NCBI GenBank assembly: GCA_903893795.1
Contig: CAITNO010000069.1
Coordinates: 1-64,000, forward strand
Direction: 5' to 3'
Length of the DNA: 64,000 bases
Origin: Candidatus Hydrogenedentota bacterium
Lineage (GTDB): Bacteria > Hydrogenedentota > Hydrogenedentia > Hydrogenedentales > CAITNO01
In this document: one piece after another, positions 8,317 through 17,704 of the stretch
Layout of the letters: the number at the start of each line of letters is the position of its first letter
How positions within the stretch are numbered: position 1 is the first letter of the stretch
Made by a program: the position numbers and the translations under genes
Notes under the pieces: model-generated
Seen by the model: only the letters and a program-made list of their open reading frames with translations
Told to the model about the DNA's origin: nothing
Databases searched by the model: none

Positions 8317-8373
8317 CCCGCTTTGCGCCCCTTCCACCAGCCTTGCTTTCGTTCAAGGGATGTTGCTATACAT
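8317..8373 (+). repeat. Dispersed repeat module with 'gatgttgctatacat' (copy 2)
   Basis: The stretch 'ccttgctttcgttcaaggga' is followed by 'tgttgctatacat', nearly the same as copy 1, in the gap after the Kelch gene. The 15-base core spans 8359-8373. Confidence 0.65.
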
Positions 8374-8461
8374 GATCCTGTGTGATTCAACGATTTGGCG
8401 GCGGTGGGGAGGGGATAGGTCGCCGAACCGGGAGGGCAAAGCCGGTGAGAGGTTGTGAGAC

Positions 8462-9625
8462 ATGCCAAATCCAACAGGGCGGAACTCCTTGAAGAATAAC
8501 AGTCTCCTTTCGGTCTTGTGCGCGGGCAGGGCGCTTGGAACCCGTCTCGACGGGGTCTGCCAATGGCTTCAAGTTGTTCCCCGGCGGCTCGCTGAGGCAT
8601 GTTCCGCCGCTGCCTGTCAAATGGTTTTTTTGACCGCTCTTGCTTCTCTGGCCGCATGCTCGGGCGAAAGCAGCGCCGTTTCTCCGAATATCGAGAACAT
8701 GCGCGATCCCAGGGTTGGAGGTGTCCGGGTGGAGGCAGGCAATCTCTTCGGATGGGTTCACGACAATCGCACCAACGCGCGAGATGGTTACAACGGCTTC
8801 AATCCGCTGTTTCACCGGGACTCTCCCACACGAACCATTTTTGACAACAGTTGTGGCGGTGTGAACTTCGAACATGTGGTAAATGGAACGGGGTCGGCAT
8901 TCACGCCGCGCGTGGACCCCGCAACCATCACGGCCGAGCCACCCTCCGCCGCCCTGGTGCACTGGCCCGCCGAGGGCTCCTCCTGGGGGTTGGACTGCAC
9001 GATGCGCTATGCACTGCGCGCCCCAAACTACATCGACCTTTCTTTCTCCATGATCCCGACAAAGGCTGATGCGTTTCCGCTTGGATACCTGGGCACCTTC
9101 TGGGCATGTTACACATTCGATGACCAGGACCGGGCGCTGCATTTCTATGGCGTTCGCGACGGTGTGGAAGGCTGGACCACCTTTGGTGAATTGGTGCAGG
9201 ACAAGGCAAAGAAGGGGAACGTGGCGTATCACGGAATGCCGCCATTGCCCTTCCGGGAGGGAGTGAACAACCAGGATGTAATCGAGGACAAAGAAAAAAC
9301 CTTCCTTCAGCCGTTTTATTACGGACTTCTTGAGGCTGGGGGGAACCCGCAACCGTCAAAGAAGGGGCCTCTCGTCTTTGTCGTCATGTTTGATCAGTGC
9401 GAGACCATCCGCTTCTCTTTGAATCATGGGGATGACCCGAAGGACAAGATGGCGGCGTGGGATTGGCAGTACCTGGTCCGGAATCCTGTCGTGGGACAGC
9501 GCTATGGCTATCGGGCCCGCATAGTGCTCAAGCCTTTCGTGAGCCAGGAAGATGTCATGAAGGAATACATCGACTGGCGTGACAGCCTATCCCCCCCGTA
9601 CGTCCCTGGTGGCTCGTCAAAGTAG
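8462..9625 (+). CDS. Putative exported lipoprotein, unknown function (387 aa)
   Basis: The ATG at 8462 has a plausible ribosome site ('gagagg', about 9 nt upstream). A hydrophobic stretch with a lipobox ('TALASLAAC') lies unusually far in, near residues 55-66. A start at the internal Met near residue 54 would give a very short signal peptide without a ribosome site. The mature part (about 320 residues) is globular, with many aromatic residues ('FDNSCGGVNFEHV', 'WPAEGSSWGLDC', 'GTFWACYTFDDQDRALHFYG'). It looks like a beta-rich carbohydrate-type domain, but I do not recognise the family. A hairpin terminator follows at 9686. The N-terminus is the uncertain part. Confidence 0.6.
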   Translation: MPNPTGRNSLKNNSLLSVLCAGRALGTRLDGVCQWLQVVPRRLAEACSAAACQMVFLTALASLAACSGESSAVSPNIENMRDPRVGGVRVEAGNLFGWVHDNRTNARDGYNGFNPLFHRDSPTRTIFDNSCGGVNFEHVVNGTGSAFTPRVDPATITAEPPSAALVHWPAEGSSWGLDCTMRYALRAPNYIDLSFSMIPTKADAFPLGYLGTFWACYTFDDQDRALHFYGVRDGVEGWTTFGELVQDKAKKGNVAYHGMPPLPFREGVNNQDVIEDKEKTFLQPFYYGLLEAGGNPQPSKKGPLVFVVMFDQCETIRFSLNHGDDPKDKMAAWDWQYLVRNPVVGQRYGYRARIVLKPFVSQEDVMKEYIDWRDSLSPPYVPGGSSK

Positions 9626-9685
9626 AAGACCTTACGAGGGAGAATGGTTCCCCGTTGGCAAAGGGCGGAAGGCCTTTCCGAGAAG

Positions 9686-9708
9686 AAATGCTGCAAGAGC
9701 ATTTTTTT
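9686..9708 (+). terminator. Rho-independent terminator after the 8462 gene
   Basis: A perfect 7-bp stem, 'aaatgct' / 'agcattt', with loop 'gcaag' runs straight into a T-run. It lies 61 bases after the stop codon. Confidence 0.75.
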
Positions 9709-9746
9709 CGATGTGAGGCTCAGTGTCTTCTCCGAAAGGGGGCCTC

Positions 9747-9901
9747 CTGTTGCGGCGTGGTTTCCAGACCACGCCAATATCCTCTGACCGAAGGTTTCCT
9801 CTTCCTTTCGCTGCGCATCCGCCACGCACCCGTTTTTCGACATTCCCGGGCTTGGCCAACCCATCTACGCCCATTCCAAGCCGCCTGATGTTGCTATACA
9901 T
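9747..9901 (+). repeat. REP-like composite repeat, copy B (longest)
   Basis: It begins with the hairpin 'ggcgtggtttccagacc' + 'acgcc' and continues with 'gaccgaaggt' and 'tcctcttcctttcgctgcgc' (as in copy A). It ends with the core 'gatgttgctatacat' at 9887-9901. This copy joins the hairpin family and the 'ttgctatacat' family in one unit, showing that they are parts of the same mosaic element. Confidence 0.65.
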
Positions 9902-10007
9902 CCTTGTCCGTGGCTAAACTTGGAAAGTGACGGTATTGGCATTGAGGGTATAGGCCCCCGTTTTGGGTGTTTTTCCAATCCGCCCGGCGGTAAAAGGAGT
10001 GTTTGTC

Positions 10008-10547
10008 ATGATTGATGTATCCTGTCCCTATTGCAACGTGCGCCAGCCTGTGGATGAGACTAGGGCCGGTCGGGAAATCTATTGCCAGTCCTGCGGGGCC
10101 CGGTTTGAGGTTGCCGAGGCCGCCGCCGCTGCCGCGGCCCTGCCGGCCCAGGCGGCCGGGGACTTTCATTGGGAAGGGCGGCCGGTGTGGCGCGCCCAAT
10201 TGGGCGCGTGGGTCCTGGGCATCGCACTGCTGCCGGTCGGGGTGGGGCTTATTTTTCTTGGCAAGGCGCTTCTGCACAAGTACAGCCGCTATTACACGGT
10301 TACCTCCACCCATATCATCACCCGGCACGGCATTCTGAGCGTTGACACCCGCCAGATTGCCGTGAAAGACATACGCAGCATCGAGGTGTTGGCCACGCTG
10401 TGGCAGCGCCTGCTGGGCATACGCACGGTCGAGATTGCCACCGCCGGGACAGAGGGGGTGGACGTGGCACTGCTGGGCATTACGGCGGAGATTGCCGAGG
10501 CCGTTCAGCACCTGCAGGTAAAACGGGGGCGCGGGCATGACGATTGA
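10008..10547 (+). CDS. Zinc-ribbon plus membrane PH (bPH2/DUF304) domain protein
   Basis: The ATG at 10008 follows 'taaaaggag' at proper spacing, giving 179 residues. The N-terminus is a zinc ribbon with C6-x2-C9 and C26-x2-C29 ('YCQSCGARF'). After an Ala-rich linker (about 33-50) there is one membrane segment ('LGAWVLGIALLPVGVGLIFL'). A bacterial PH domain follows ('YTVTSTHIITRHGILSVDTR' ... 'IRSIEV'). Such proteins are membrane-bound scaffolds of unknown ligand. The last 11 bases overlap the start of the ADP-ribosylglycohydrolase gene, so the two are probably translated together. Confidence 0.75.
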   Translation: MIDVSCPYCNVRQPVDETRAGREIYCQSCGARFEVAEAAAAAAALPAQAAGDFHWEGRPVWRAQLGAWVLGIALLPVGVGLIFLGKALLHKYSRYYTVTSTHIITRHGILSVDTRQIAVKDIRSIEVLATLWQRLLGIRTVEIATAGTEGVDVALLGITAEIAEAVQHLQVKRGRGHDD

Positions 10548-11475
10548 GCGCCGGGACCGTTTTCGCGGCGCCCTGGCCGGACTTGCCGTCGGGGATGCTG
10601 TCGGCACGCCGTTGGAGTTTACACAGCCGGGCAGCTTTGTCCCGCTCACCGACATGGTGGGTGGCGGTCCTTTTCGCCTCAAGCCCGGCCAGTGGACGGA
10701 TGACACCTCGATGGCGCTGTGTCTCGCCGAAAGCCTCGTCGCGTGCGATGACTTTGACCCAAACGACCAGATGCAGCGCTATGTCCGCTGGTGGAAAGAG
10801 GGCTATCTGAGCTGCACCGGCACCTGTTTCGACATCGGCGGCACCGTGCGCGCCGCGCTGGCGCGCTTTGTGCAGTCGGGCCAGCCCTACTCGGGGGCCG
10901 TCGACCCGCACAGTGCAGGCAACGGTTCGCTGATGCGCCTTGCGCCGGTGGCGATGCGTTATGCGGCCTCGCCGCAAAGCGCCATCGCGCGGGCCGGGGA
11001 CAGTTCCCGAACCACCCACGGCGCGGCCGAGGCCGTTGACGCCTGCCGCTATTTCGCGGGCCTGTTGGTCGGCGCGTTGGACGGGGCGGACAAAGAAACG
11101 TTGCTGTCCCCCATGTACTGTCCCGTGCCGGGGTTGTGGGAACGTGAAGCGCTTGCGCCCAAGATCGCCGCGATTGCCGCCGGATCCTTCCGGGAAAAAC
11201 AGCCGCCCGAAATTCGCGGTACGGGCTACGTGGTGGATGCGCTGGAGGCGGCACTATGGGCCTTTCACGGCACGGATAATTTCCGGGATGCCTGTCTCGC
11301 CGCCGCCAATCTAGGACAGGACGCCGACACGACGGCCGCCATCTGCGGCCAGATTGCCGGGGCCTTTTACGGCTATGCCGCCATTCCCGCAGCGTGGCGG
11401 GAACAACTGGCCATGGGTGAACGAATTGTGGAACTCGCCGACCTGCTGCATGACAGGGCCTGGCAGAATGGATAA
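10537..11475 (+). CDS. ADP-ribosylglycohydrolase family protein (DraG/ARH-type)
   Basis: A 312-residue cytoplasmic enzyme of the usual family length. Binuclear metal-site motifs are visible: 'GLAVGDAVG' near residue 15, 'WTDDTSMA' (53-60), 'GNGSLMRLAPV' near residue 128, and 'ANLGQDADTTAAICGQIAGA' near residue 267. Family members remove ADP-ribose from proteins, nucleic acids or small molecules, or act on related ribosyl substrates. No ART (DraT) partner is visible nearby, so the substrate cannot be named. It overlaps the PH-domain gene by 11 nt and ends 6 nt before menF, so it may be co-transcribed with the men operon. Confidence 0.85.
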   Translation: MTIERRDRFRGALAGLAVGDAVGTPLEFTQPGSFVPLTDMVGGGPFRLKPGQWTDDTSMALCLAESLVACDDFDPNDQMQRYVRWWKEGYLSCTGTCFDIGGTVRAALARFVQSGQPYSGAVDPHSAGNGSLMRLAPVAMRYAASPQSAIARAGDSSRTTHGAAEAVDACRYFAGLLVGALDGADKETLLSPMYCPVPGLWEREALAPKIAAIAAGSFREKQPPEIRGTGYVVDALEAALWAFHGTDNFRDACLAAANLGQDADTTAAICGQIAGAFYGYAAIPAAWREQLAMGERIVELADLLHDRAWQNG

Positions 11476-11481
11476 ACGCCC

Positions 11482-12897
11482 GTGTCACTCTTGAAACAAA
11501 GCCGCGACATTGCCCTTGACTTGGCACAATCGCTGGACGAGAGGCACGCAGCACTGGCCATGACGCGGGTCATGGTGCGCGTGGAGGCGGAGCTTCCCCC
11601 GCTGCAGCCGCTGGCGTGGCTGGCCGCGCAGCGCGACGTGACCCAGTACTACTGGCGCGACCGGGACGAGGCTTTCGAGATGGCGGGCGTGGGTGAGGCG
11701 GATGTGCTGTCGCCCAGCCGTGTTCCGCCGGAGCCGCACACGGTGCTCGATGAGATTCGTCACCGGCTGCCTGCCGGAGGCGACCAGCCCCGGTACTACG
11801 GTGGATTCCGCTTTGAACCCACCCGTGAACCGGGCGGCCGTTGGCGCGAGTTTGTGGCATACCGCTTTGTGGCGCCGCTGGTGGAAGTCTGCCGCGACGA
11901 ACGCGCCACAAGGATTGCCGTGAATCTCTACGCCGCGCCCGGCCAAAGCCCTGCGGAAGTCATTGTGCGGGCGAGGCAGTTTCTGTGCGAACGGGTCGTG
12001 TTCTCCAGCACGGTGTCCCCCCTTGCGCTGCCGCCCATTGTGGAGCGGCAGGACCGGCCGGACCGTGCGGGATGGTTCGCGATGCTGGCTCATGCGGCTG
12101 AATCCTTTGCCCGGGGCGAACTGGGAAAAGTGGTACTGGCGCGCGAAACATGCTTTACCGCCACCCATGCGTTCGACCCGGTGTCTGTGCTGTGCGCGTT
12201 GGCGGGGCAGACGGAGAACGCGTTCCTCTTCTGTTTTCATCCGGCCTTGGGCCGCGCCTTTCTGGGCGCCTCCCCGGAGCGGCTGCTGTTGCGCCGCGGC
12301 ACGCGGCTCTACAGCGAGGCCATCGCGGGCACCCGTCCGCGGGCGGCAGACCCCGCCGAGGATGCCGCGCTGGGCCAGACGCTGCTGGACAGCGCGAAGG
12401 ACCGGCGCGAGCACGCGCTGGTGGTGGAGGCGCTGCGCGGACACTTCGCGCGCCTCTGCGCGGAGACGCGGGTGGATGACGGACCGTCGCTGCTCAACCT
12501 GCGCCACTGCCGCCATCTGGCGACGCGCTTCGAGGGTACCCTGCGCGAAGGCGTGGGCGATGCGGACATTCTGGCCACGCTGCACCCGACCCCGGCGGTG
12601 GGCGGCACGCCCACGGACCGGGCGCTCGCCTTCATCGCCCGCGAGGAACCCTTTGACCGGGGTACCTACGCCGGGCCGGTGGGCTGGGTGTCGGCGTCGG
12701 GCGCAGAGTTTTGCGTGGGCATCCGCTCGGGACAGGTGCGCGGCAATGAACTGGCCGTGTACAACGGTGCGGGCATCGTGCCCGGCTCCGACCCCGGCGA
12801 CGAGTGGAACGAGATCGAGACGAAGATGGAAAACTTCCTGCGCGCCGTGGGGCTGAGCCGCGGCGGGCCGGCCGGTGAAAGGCAGAACGGGACATGA
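11482..12897 (+). CDS. menF: Isochorismate synthase MenF
   Basis: The protein converts chorismate to isochorismate, the first step of menaquinone synthesis. It has 471 residues and starts with GTG at 11482. The C-terminal chorismate-binding domain carries the family signatures 'LYSEAIAGTRPRA', 'HPTPAVGGTPTDRA', 'FDRGTYAGPVGWV' and 'GAGIVPGSDPGDEWNE'. The closing 'ETKMENFLRAVG' is typical of MenF/EntC. The position directly before menD, with a 4-nt ATGA overlap, favours MenF over a salicylate or siderophore enzyme. Confidence 0.92.
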   Translation: MSLLKQSRDIALDLAQSLDERHAALAMTRVMVRVEAELPPLQPLAWLAAQRDVTQYYWRDRDEAFEMAGVGEADVLSPSRVPPEPHTVLDEIRHRLPAGGDQPRYYGGFRFEPTREPGGRWREFVAYRFVAPLVEVCRDERATRIAVNLYAAPGQSPAEVIVRARQFLCERVVFSSTVSPLALPPIVERQDRPDRAGWFAMLAHAAESFARGELGKVVLARETCFTATHAFDPVSVLCALAGQTENAFLFCFHPALGRAFLGASPERLLLRRGTRLYSEAIAGTRPRAADPAEDAALGQTLLDSAKDRREHALVVEALRGHFARLCAETRVDDGPSLLNLRHCRHLATRFEGTLREGVGDADILATLHPTPAVGGTPTDRALAFIAREEPFDRGTYAGPVGWVSASGAEFCVGIRSGQVRGNELAVYNGAGIVPGSDPGDEWNEIETKMENFLRAVGLSRGGPAGERQNGT

Positions 12898-14630
12898 ACA
12901 ATCAGGCGTGGGCCGACATACTGATCGACGAACTGGTCCGGCTGGGCGCGTGCGGCTTTGTGGTGTCGCCCGGTTCGCGCAGCACGCCCCTGGCGCTGGC
13001 CATCGCGCGCCATCCCGACGCGCGGCAGGCGCTGCACTTTGACGAGCGCGGCGCGGCCTTTCTGGCACTGGGCTGGGCGAAGGCGGCCGGGCGGCCGGCC
13101 GTGCTGGTCTGCACCTCGGGTAGTGCCGCCGCGAACTACTGGCCCGCCGTGGTGGAGGCGTCCTCGGGCCGCACCCCGCTGGTCATCCTGACGGCGGACC
13201 GCCCCCCCGAACTCCAGCATTGCGGCGCCAACCAGACCATCGACCAGGACCGGCTCTACGGCGGCTTTGCGCGCGCATCATTCACGTTGCCCTGCGCCGG
13301 CAACAACTGTCCGGTCGATGCGCTGCGCGGGACTCTCGACCAGGTGTTCCAGCAGGCGGTCCATCCCCCGGCCGGTCCGGTGCATGTGAACTGCATGTTT
13401 CGCGAGCCCCTTGACCTGGGCAATGAGATGCCACCCTACCATTTTGCCGAAACCGGTTCGCCGGTTGCTGAACCGCACACCCACTGGGTCCTGCCCAAAC
13501 TCGACATCAGCGAAGCGGGCCAGCATTGGCTCCTGAACCGGCTTCACGAAGTGCACCGCGGACTGCTGCTGGTGGGGGAACTGCGCAACCCCGCCGAGCG
13601 CGACGCCGTGCGCGAGCTGGCTGCGGCATTGCGCTGGCCGGTCTTTCCGGATATTGCCTCGGGTCTGCACATCGGCAGTGCCGCGCCGGTGGTGGTGCAT
13701 TTTGACGCGCTGCTGCTGTCCCAGAAATATCTGGACCGGTTCAATCCGGATTTCATCCTTCATGTGGGCGGCAACTTTGTGTCCAAGCGGTTGCTGGAGC
13801 GTGTGTCCACGCGCAGTTGCACAGTCGTTCAGGTGTGCCCCCATCCCATGGACCTGGACCCCGGCCGGGCCGTTGAACGCCGATTTGAAGGCGATATTGA
13901 CGCCTTCTGTCGCTGGATGACGCCTCTTGCCAAACATCTGACACCGCTGGAGTGGCCGCTTCCCTTCGAGGCGCTCAACACGGCGCTCGGCGTCGAAATT
14001 GACGCATGGTGCGCCGAACGCAACGGCCCCACCGAAATTGGGGTTGCCCGGGCGGTCTCGCGGCTGGCCCCGGCGGAGGCCACGCTGTTTCTCGCAAACA
14101 GCATGCCCGTGCGCGACGCGGACATGTATGCCGCCCAGTCCGGGCCGGGCGCGTGGGTTGAGGTGAACCGCGGCGCAAGCGGAATTGACGGAAACATTGC
14201 CACGGCCGCGGGGCTGGCGCTCGGTTCGGAAAGACCCGTGGTGGCCGTGGTCGGTGACATGGCGGCACTGCACGACCTGAACTCGCTGGTGCTGCTGCGA
14301 AACCTTGCCACCCCTTTCGTGCTGGTCGTGGTGAACAACGACGGCGGGGGAATCTTCTCCTTCCTGCCCATCTCCGCCCACCGCGAGTTTGTCGAAAGCC
14401 ATTTTGCCGTGCCGCACGGGCTTGGGTTCAGCCATGCCGCGCAGATGTTCGGCCTGCCCCATCATGCGCCGACATCGGCGCGGGAACTCGGGGAGGTCTT
14501 CGCGTCGGCGCTGAAGCACCCCGGCGCCACCGTGATCGAGGTGCACTCGCAGCGTGACCGCAATGTGGCGGACCATCAGGACTTGAAGGGCCGCCTCATT
14601 GCGGCATGCGACCGGGTACTGGACAGTTAA
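12894..14630 (+). CDS. menD: SEPHCHC synthase MenD
   Basis: A thiamine diphosphate-dependent enzyme (578 aa) that joins 2-oxoglutarate and isochorismate to give SEPHCHC, the committed menaquinone step. The N-terminus has '[14 protein letters not shown]' and '[16 protein letters not shown]', both MenD signatures. '[19 protein letters not shown]' follows. The C-terminal ThDP-binding part has '[14 protein letters not shown]' and '[15 protein letters not shown]'. The start overlaps the menF stop by 4 nt. Confidence 0.95.
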   Translation: MNNQAWADILIDELVRLGACGFVVSPGSRSTPLALAIARHPDARQALHFDERGAAFLALGWAKAAGRPAVLVCTSGSAAANYWPAVVEASSGRTPLVILTADRPPELQHCGANQTIDQDRLYGGFARASFTLPCAGNNCPVDALRGTLDQVFQQAVHPPAGPVHVNCMFREPLDLGNEMPPYHFAETGSPVAEPHTHWVLPKLDISEAGQHWLLNRLHEVHRGLLLVGELRNPAERDAVRELAAALRWPVFPDIASGLHIGSAAPVVVHFDALLLSQKYLDRFNPDFILHVGGNFVSKRLLERVSTRSCTVVQVCPHPMDLDPGRAVERRFEGDIDAFCRWMTPLAKHLTPLEWPLPFEALNTALGVEIDAWCAERNGPTEIGVARAVSRLAPAEATLFLANSMPVRDADMYAAQSGPGAWVEVNRGASGIDGNIATAAGLALGSERPVVAVVGDMAALHDLNSLVLLRNLATPFVLVVVNNDGGGIFSFLPISAHREFVESHFAVPHGLGFSHAAQMFGLPHHAPTSARELGEVFASALKHPGATVIEVHSQRDRNVADHQDLKGRLIAACDRVLDS

Positions 14631-14748
14631 CCGCCCTGTGACGTTCAGCGGAGAATCCTTGCGTGCCAGTGCGGGCGGCGGAACGCGGCTTGCCAGCGGC
14701 GATTATGATAAACTGTCGCCCCGCAAGGCGGAAATAAGGAGTCTCTGC

Positions 14749-15573
14749 ATGGCCGTGATTGAGTGGGCAAAGGCCCGGGAATACCAGGAAATCCTCTATG
14801 ACAAGGCCGAGGGCATCGCGAAGATTACGATCAACCGGCCCCATAGGCGCAATGCATTTACCCCGCTGACCAACGACGAGATCAGCGACGCGCTGCGCGA
14901 TGCGCGCTTTGATCCCGGGATTGGCGCCATCATCCTGACCGGCGCGGGCACCGAGGCGTTCTGCTCCGGCGGCGACCAGAAGGTCCGCGGCGACGCGGGT
15001 TACGTGGATGACCGCACGGGCGCGCACCGCTTGAACGTGCTCGACCTGCATCGCCAGATCCGCACCCTCCCCAAGCCGGTGATTGCCATGGTGGCGGGCT
15101 ACGCCATCGGTGGCGGCAACATTCTCACGATGGTGTGCGATCTTACCATTGCGGCCGACAACGCAATCTTTGGGCAGACCGGACCGCTGGTGGGTTCCTT
15201 CGACGCGGGCTATGGCTCATCCCACCTGGCCCGGATGGTGGGGCAGAAGAAGGCGCGCGAGATTTGGTATCTCTGCCGGCAGTACAACGCCCAGCAGGCG
15301 CTGGATATGGGACTGGTCAACACGGTGGTGCCGCTCGACCAACTGGAGGAGGAGACGGTGACGTGGTGCCGCGAAATCCTGCGCATGTCGCCGACGGCCA
15401 TTCGCTGCATCAAGGCCGCCATGAACGCCGACGAGGACGGGCAGGCCGGGGTGATGGAACTGGCCGGCAACGCCACCAGCCTCTTCTACATGAGCGAAGA
15501 GGGGCAGGAGGGGCGCAATGCATTTCTCGAAAAGCGCCCGCCCGATTTTTCCAAGTTTCCCCGGAATCCGTGA
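14749..15573 (+). CDS. menB: 1,4-dihydroxy-2-naphthoyl-CoA synthase MenB
   Basis: A crotonase-fold enzyme closing the second ring of the naphthoquinone head (274 aa). The start is the ATG at 14749 after 'aataaggag'; an upstream extension of the frame overlaps menD and is not needed. Visible signatures are '[12 protein letters not shown]', '[17 protein letters not shown]' (MenB-type, oxyanion region), '[20 protein letters not shown]' and '[17 protein letters not shown]'. The end '[16 protein letters not shown]' is typical of MenB. Confidence 0.95.
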   Translation: MAVIEWAKAREYQEILYDKAEGIAKITINRPHRRNAFTPLTNDEISDALRDARFDPGIGAIILTGAGTEAFCSGGDQKVRGDAGYVDDRTGAHRLNVLDLHRQIRTLPKPVIAMVAGYAIGGGNILTMVCDLTIAADNAIFGQTGPLVGSFDAGYGSSHLARMVGQKKAREIWYLCRQYNAQQALDMGLVNTVVPLDQLEEETVTWCREILRMSPTAIRCIKAAMNADEDGQAGVMELAGNATSLFYMSEEGQEGRNAFLEKRPPDFSKFPRNP

Positions 15574-15637
15574 GGGATGGTGAAGGAATCACGGAGTAAA
15601 CCGGCAATGGTTGGTTTGGTCAACACTTCTCAGTTCC

Positions 15638-15720
15638 GTCATCCCCGCGAAGGCGGGTATCCAGAGGGTGGGGAACTGCGTCCTGCGGACGCACTGGATT
15701 CCCGCCTGCGCGGGAATGAC
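15638..15720 (+). repeat. Long palindromic intergenic repeat inside the men operon
   Basis: The element begins 'gtcatccccgcgaaggcggg' and ends 'cccgcctgcgcgggaatgac', with complementary arms 'tatccag'/'ctggatt' inside and a central palindrome 'gcgtcctgcggacgc'. This 'GTCATTCCCGCG...CTGGAT' type of dispersed palindrome is widespread in bacteria. It sits between menB and menA and would form a strong hairpin in the men mRNA. Confidence 0.75.
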
Positions 15721-15752
15721 GGGGACAGGGCGAGTGGTGGAAGGGGCCAGGC

Positions 15753-16649
15753 ATGAGTGACGGTACAACACTGGGCTGGCGCGTGTGGCTGCTGGCGGCG
15801 CGGCCCAAGACGCTGGGCGCCTCCATCGCGCCGGTGCTCATGGGCACGGCCATGGCGTGCAAAGACGGCGGTTTCCACGCGCTGACGGCGCTGGCCACGC
15901 TGCTCTGCGCCGTCCTCATCCAGATTGAGGCCAACTACGCCAACGACTACTTCGATTTTCTGAAGGGCGCCGACACGGAAGCGCGGCTCGGACCGACCCG
16001 CGCCACGGCGTCGGGTCTGGTCACGCCGAAGCAGATGCGCAACGCCACCCTGGTGGTTCTTGGGTTGTCGCTGTTGCTGGGCCTCTATCTGGTCTGGCGC
16101 GGCGGGTGGCCCATTCTTTCCATCGGCGTGCTGTCGGTAATATTCGCCGCGCTGTACACGGGCGGACCCTACCCGCTGGGTTATCTCGGCCTCGGCGAAA
16201 TTTTTGTGCTGATCTTTTTTGGCCCCGTGGCTGTGGGCGGCACCTACTATGTGCAGACGTTGGAATGGCGTCTGTTGCCGACAGTCGCAGGCCTTGCACC
16301 GGGACTGATCGCCTGCGCCATCCTCGCCGTGAACAACCTGCGCGATGTGGAAGAGGACCGGCGGACGGGAAAGAAAACACTTGCCGTGAGGTTTGGGGCA
16401 AGGTTCGCGGGCATAGAGTATGTGTCGTGTTTTTGCTTTGGTTTACTTGGCATTCCACTTGTCCTAAGGCTGCTGGAGGGAAAGTCTCACGGTATACTCA
16501 TTTTGCTTCTCCTTCCCGTTGTATTCTGCGTTGCCCCCATTCAAGGCATCTTCCACGAACAGGGGGAAGCACTGAACAAACGGTTGGCTTCCACGGGAAA
16601 GGCCCTTGTTTTGTTTGGCATTATGTTTGCGATTGGTTGGTTGCTATGA
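15753..16649 (+). CDS. menA: 1,4-dihydroxy-2-naphthoate polyprenyltransferase MenA
   Basis: An integral membrane UbiA-family prenyltransferase (298 aa) that attaches the isoprenoid tail to DHNA. It has about eight hydrophobic segments. The two Asp-rich motifs are 'NYANDYFDFLKGAD' (about 67-80) and 'NNLRDVEEDRRTGKKTLAVR'. The N-terminal 'ARPKTLGASIAPVLMG' is a MenA signature. The stop overlaps the menC start by 4 nt. Confidence 0.94.
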   Translation: MSDGTTLGWRVWLLAARPKTLGASIAPVLMGTAMACKDGGFHALTALATLLCAVLIQIEANYANDYFDFLKGADTEARLGPTRATASGLVTPKQMRNATLVVLGLSLLLGLYLVWRGGWPILSIGVLSVIFAALYTGGPYPLGYLGLGEIFVLIFFGPVAVGGTYYVQTLEWRLLPTVAGLAPGLIACAILAVNNLRDVEEDRRTGKKTLAVRFGARFAGIEYVSCFCFGLLGIPLVLRLLEGKSHGILILLLLPVVFCVAPIQGIFHEQGEALNKRLASTGKALVLFGIMFAIGWLL

Positions 16650-17704
16650 ACTCTCCCACCGTTGTCAGAGCAAGCGTGTACCGCTTTCGCCTGCCCCTGA
16701 TACGGCCCTTCAATATAGGGCCGTCCGTGATTGCCATGCGCGAGGGGTTGCTGCTCCGGTGCACTGATGACAAGGGTGTGGACGCATGGGGCGAAGCCTC
16801 GCCGTTGCCGGGGTTCAGCAAGGACACACTCGCCGAGGCGGAACAGGAACTGAAACTGAGCGCCCGCGAGTGGGCGCGTCCGAGCAAGGCGGGCAAACAA
16901 TCGAAAGGCTGGTCGAGCGCGGCGGTCAACGCCAGCGTGCAGGTGCGGATGTGGCACACCATGCTGGCCACGCCCGCCATGCCGAGCGTGATGCTGGAAA
17001 CGGCGGCGCTGTTGGAGGGCGACGGGGACGAACTTCTCCGGGGCGCGGCACAGGCCGCCACGCGGGGCTACCGTGCCGCCAAGATGAAGGTGGGGCGCAA
17101 GCCGCTGGAGGAGGAAATCTCGCTGACGCGCGAAGTGCGCACCGCGCTCGGCCGGGACTGTCAGTTGCGTCTCGATGCCAACCGGGCGTGGAGCCTGGCG
17201 GAAGCGCGCAGCTTCGTCCAGGGCATCACGAGGAACACCAGTGAATACCACGCCCCGATCGAGTATTTGGAGGAGCCCCTGCGGATTCCCAACGAGCGCA
17301 ACGCGCTCCGCAACGAATTCGGCATTCCCATCGCGCTGGATGAAACATTGATTGACACCTTCGCCAACGGCCCGTCGGACAAGCAGCGCGTGCCGCTGGC
17401 CGACTACTGGGTGTGGAAGCCCACCTGCTGGGCGCTGCCCTACCATCTCGGGTCGGGCGAGAAACTGCCGCCGCGCATTCTGAGCGCCGTGTTCGAATCG
17501 GGCGTGGCCACGGCGTTGATGGGCGGACTGGCCGCCGGTTCTGGACGGCCCGCCGGGCTGGACACCTATTCATGGCTTGCAGAGGACGTGCTGGAGGAGC
17601 GCCTGCCGCTCGACCAGCCCAAAGTCCTCCTAAAGACACTGCTTGACGCCTCGCGCCGGGTGGATCTGTCGCGTTTGGAGTTGTTGTATGAATACACCCG
17701 CTGA
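16646..17704 (+). CDS. menC: o-Succinylbenzoate synthase MenC
   Basis: An enolase-superfamily dehydratase (352 aa). The start is the ATG at 16646, overlapping the menA stop by 4 nt; the longer open frame upstream is menA read out of frame. The N-terminus 'RFRLPLIRPFNIG' is typical. The catalytic barrel shows 'AAKMKVGRKPLEEE' (K-x-K), 'LRLDANRAWS' (metal Asp), 'EYLEEPL' (metal Glu) and 'IALDETLID' (metal Asp). 'VWKPT' probably provides the second catalytic lysine. Its 3' end overlaps menE by 17 nt. Confidence 0.9.
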   Translation: MNSPTVVRASVYRFRLPLIRPFNIGPSVIAMREGLLLRCTDDKGVDAWGEASPLPGFSKDTLAEAEQELKLSAREWARPSKAGKQSKGWSSAAVNASVQVRMWHTMLATPAMPSVMLETAALLEGDGDELLRGAAQAATRGYRAAKMKVGRKPLEEEISLTREVRTALGRDCQLRLDANRAWSLAEARSFVQGITRNTSEYHAPIEYLEEPLRIPNERNALRNEFGIPIALDETLIDTFANGPSDKQRVPLADYWVWKPTCWALPYHLGSGEKLPPRILSAVFESGVATALMGGLAAGSGRPAGLDTYSWLAEDVLEERLPLDQPKVLLKTLLDASRRVDLSRLELLYEYTR

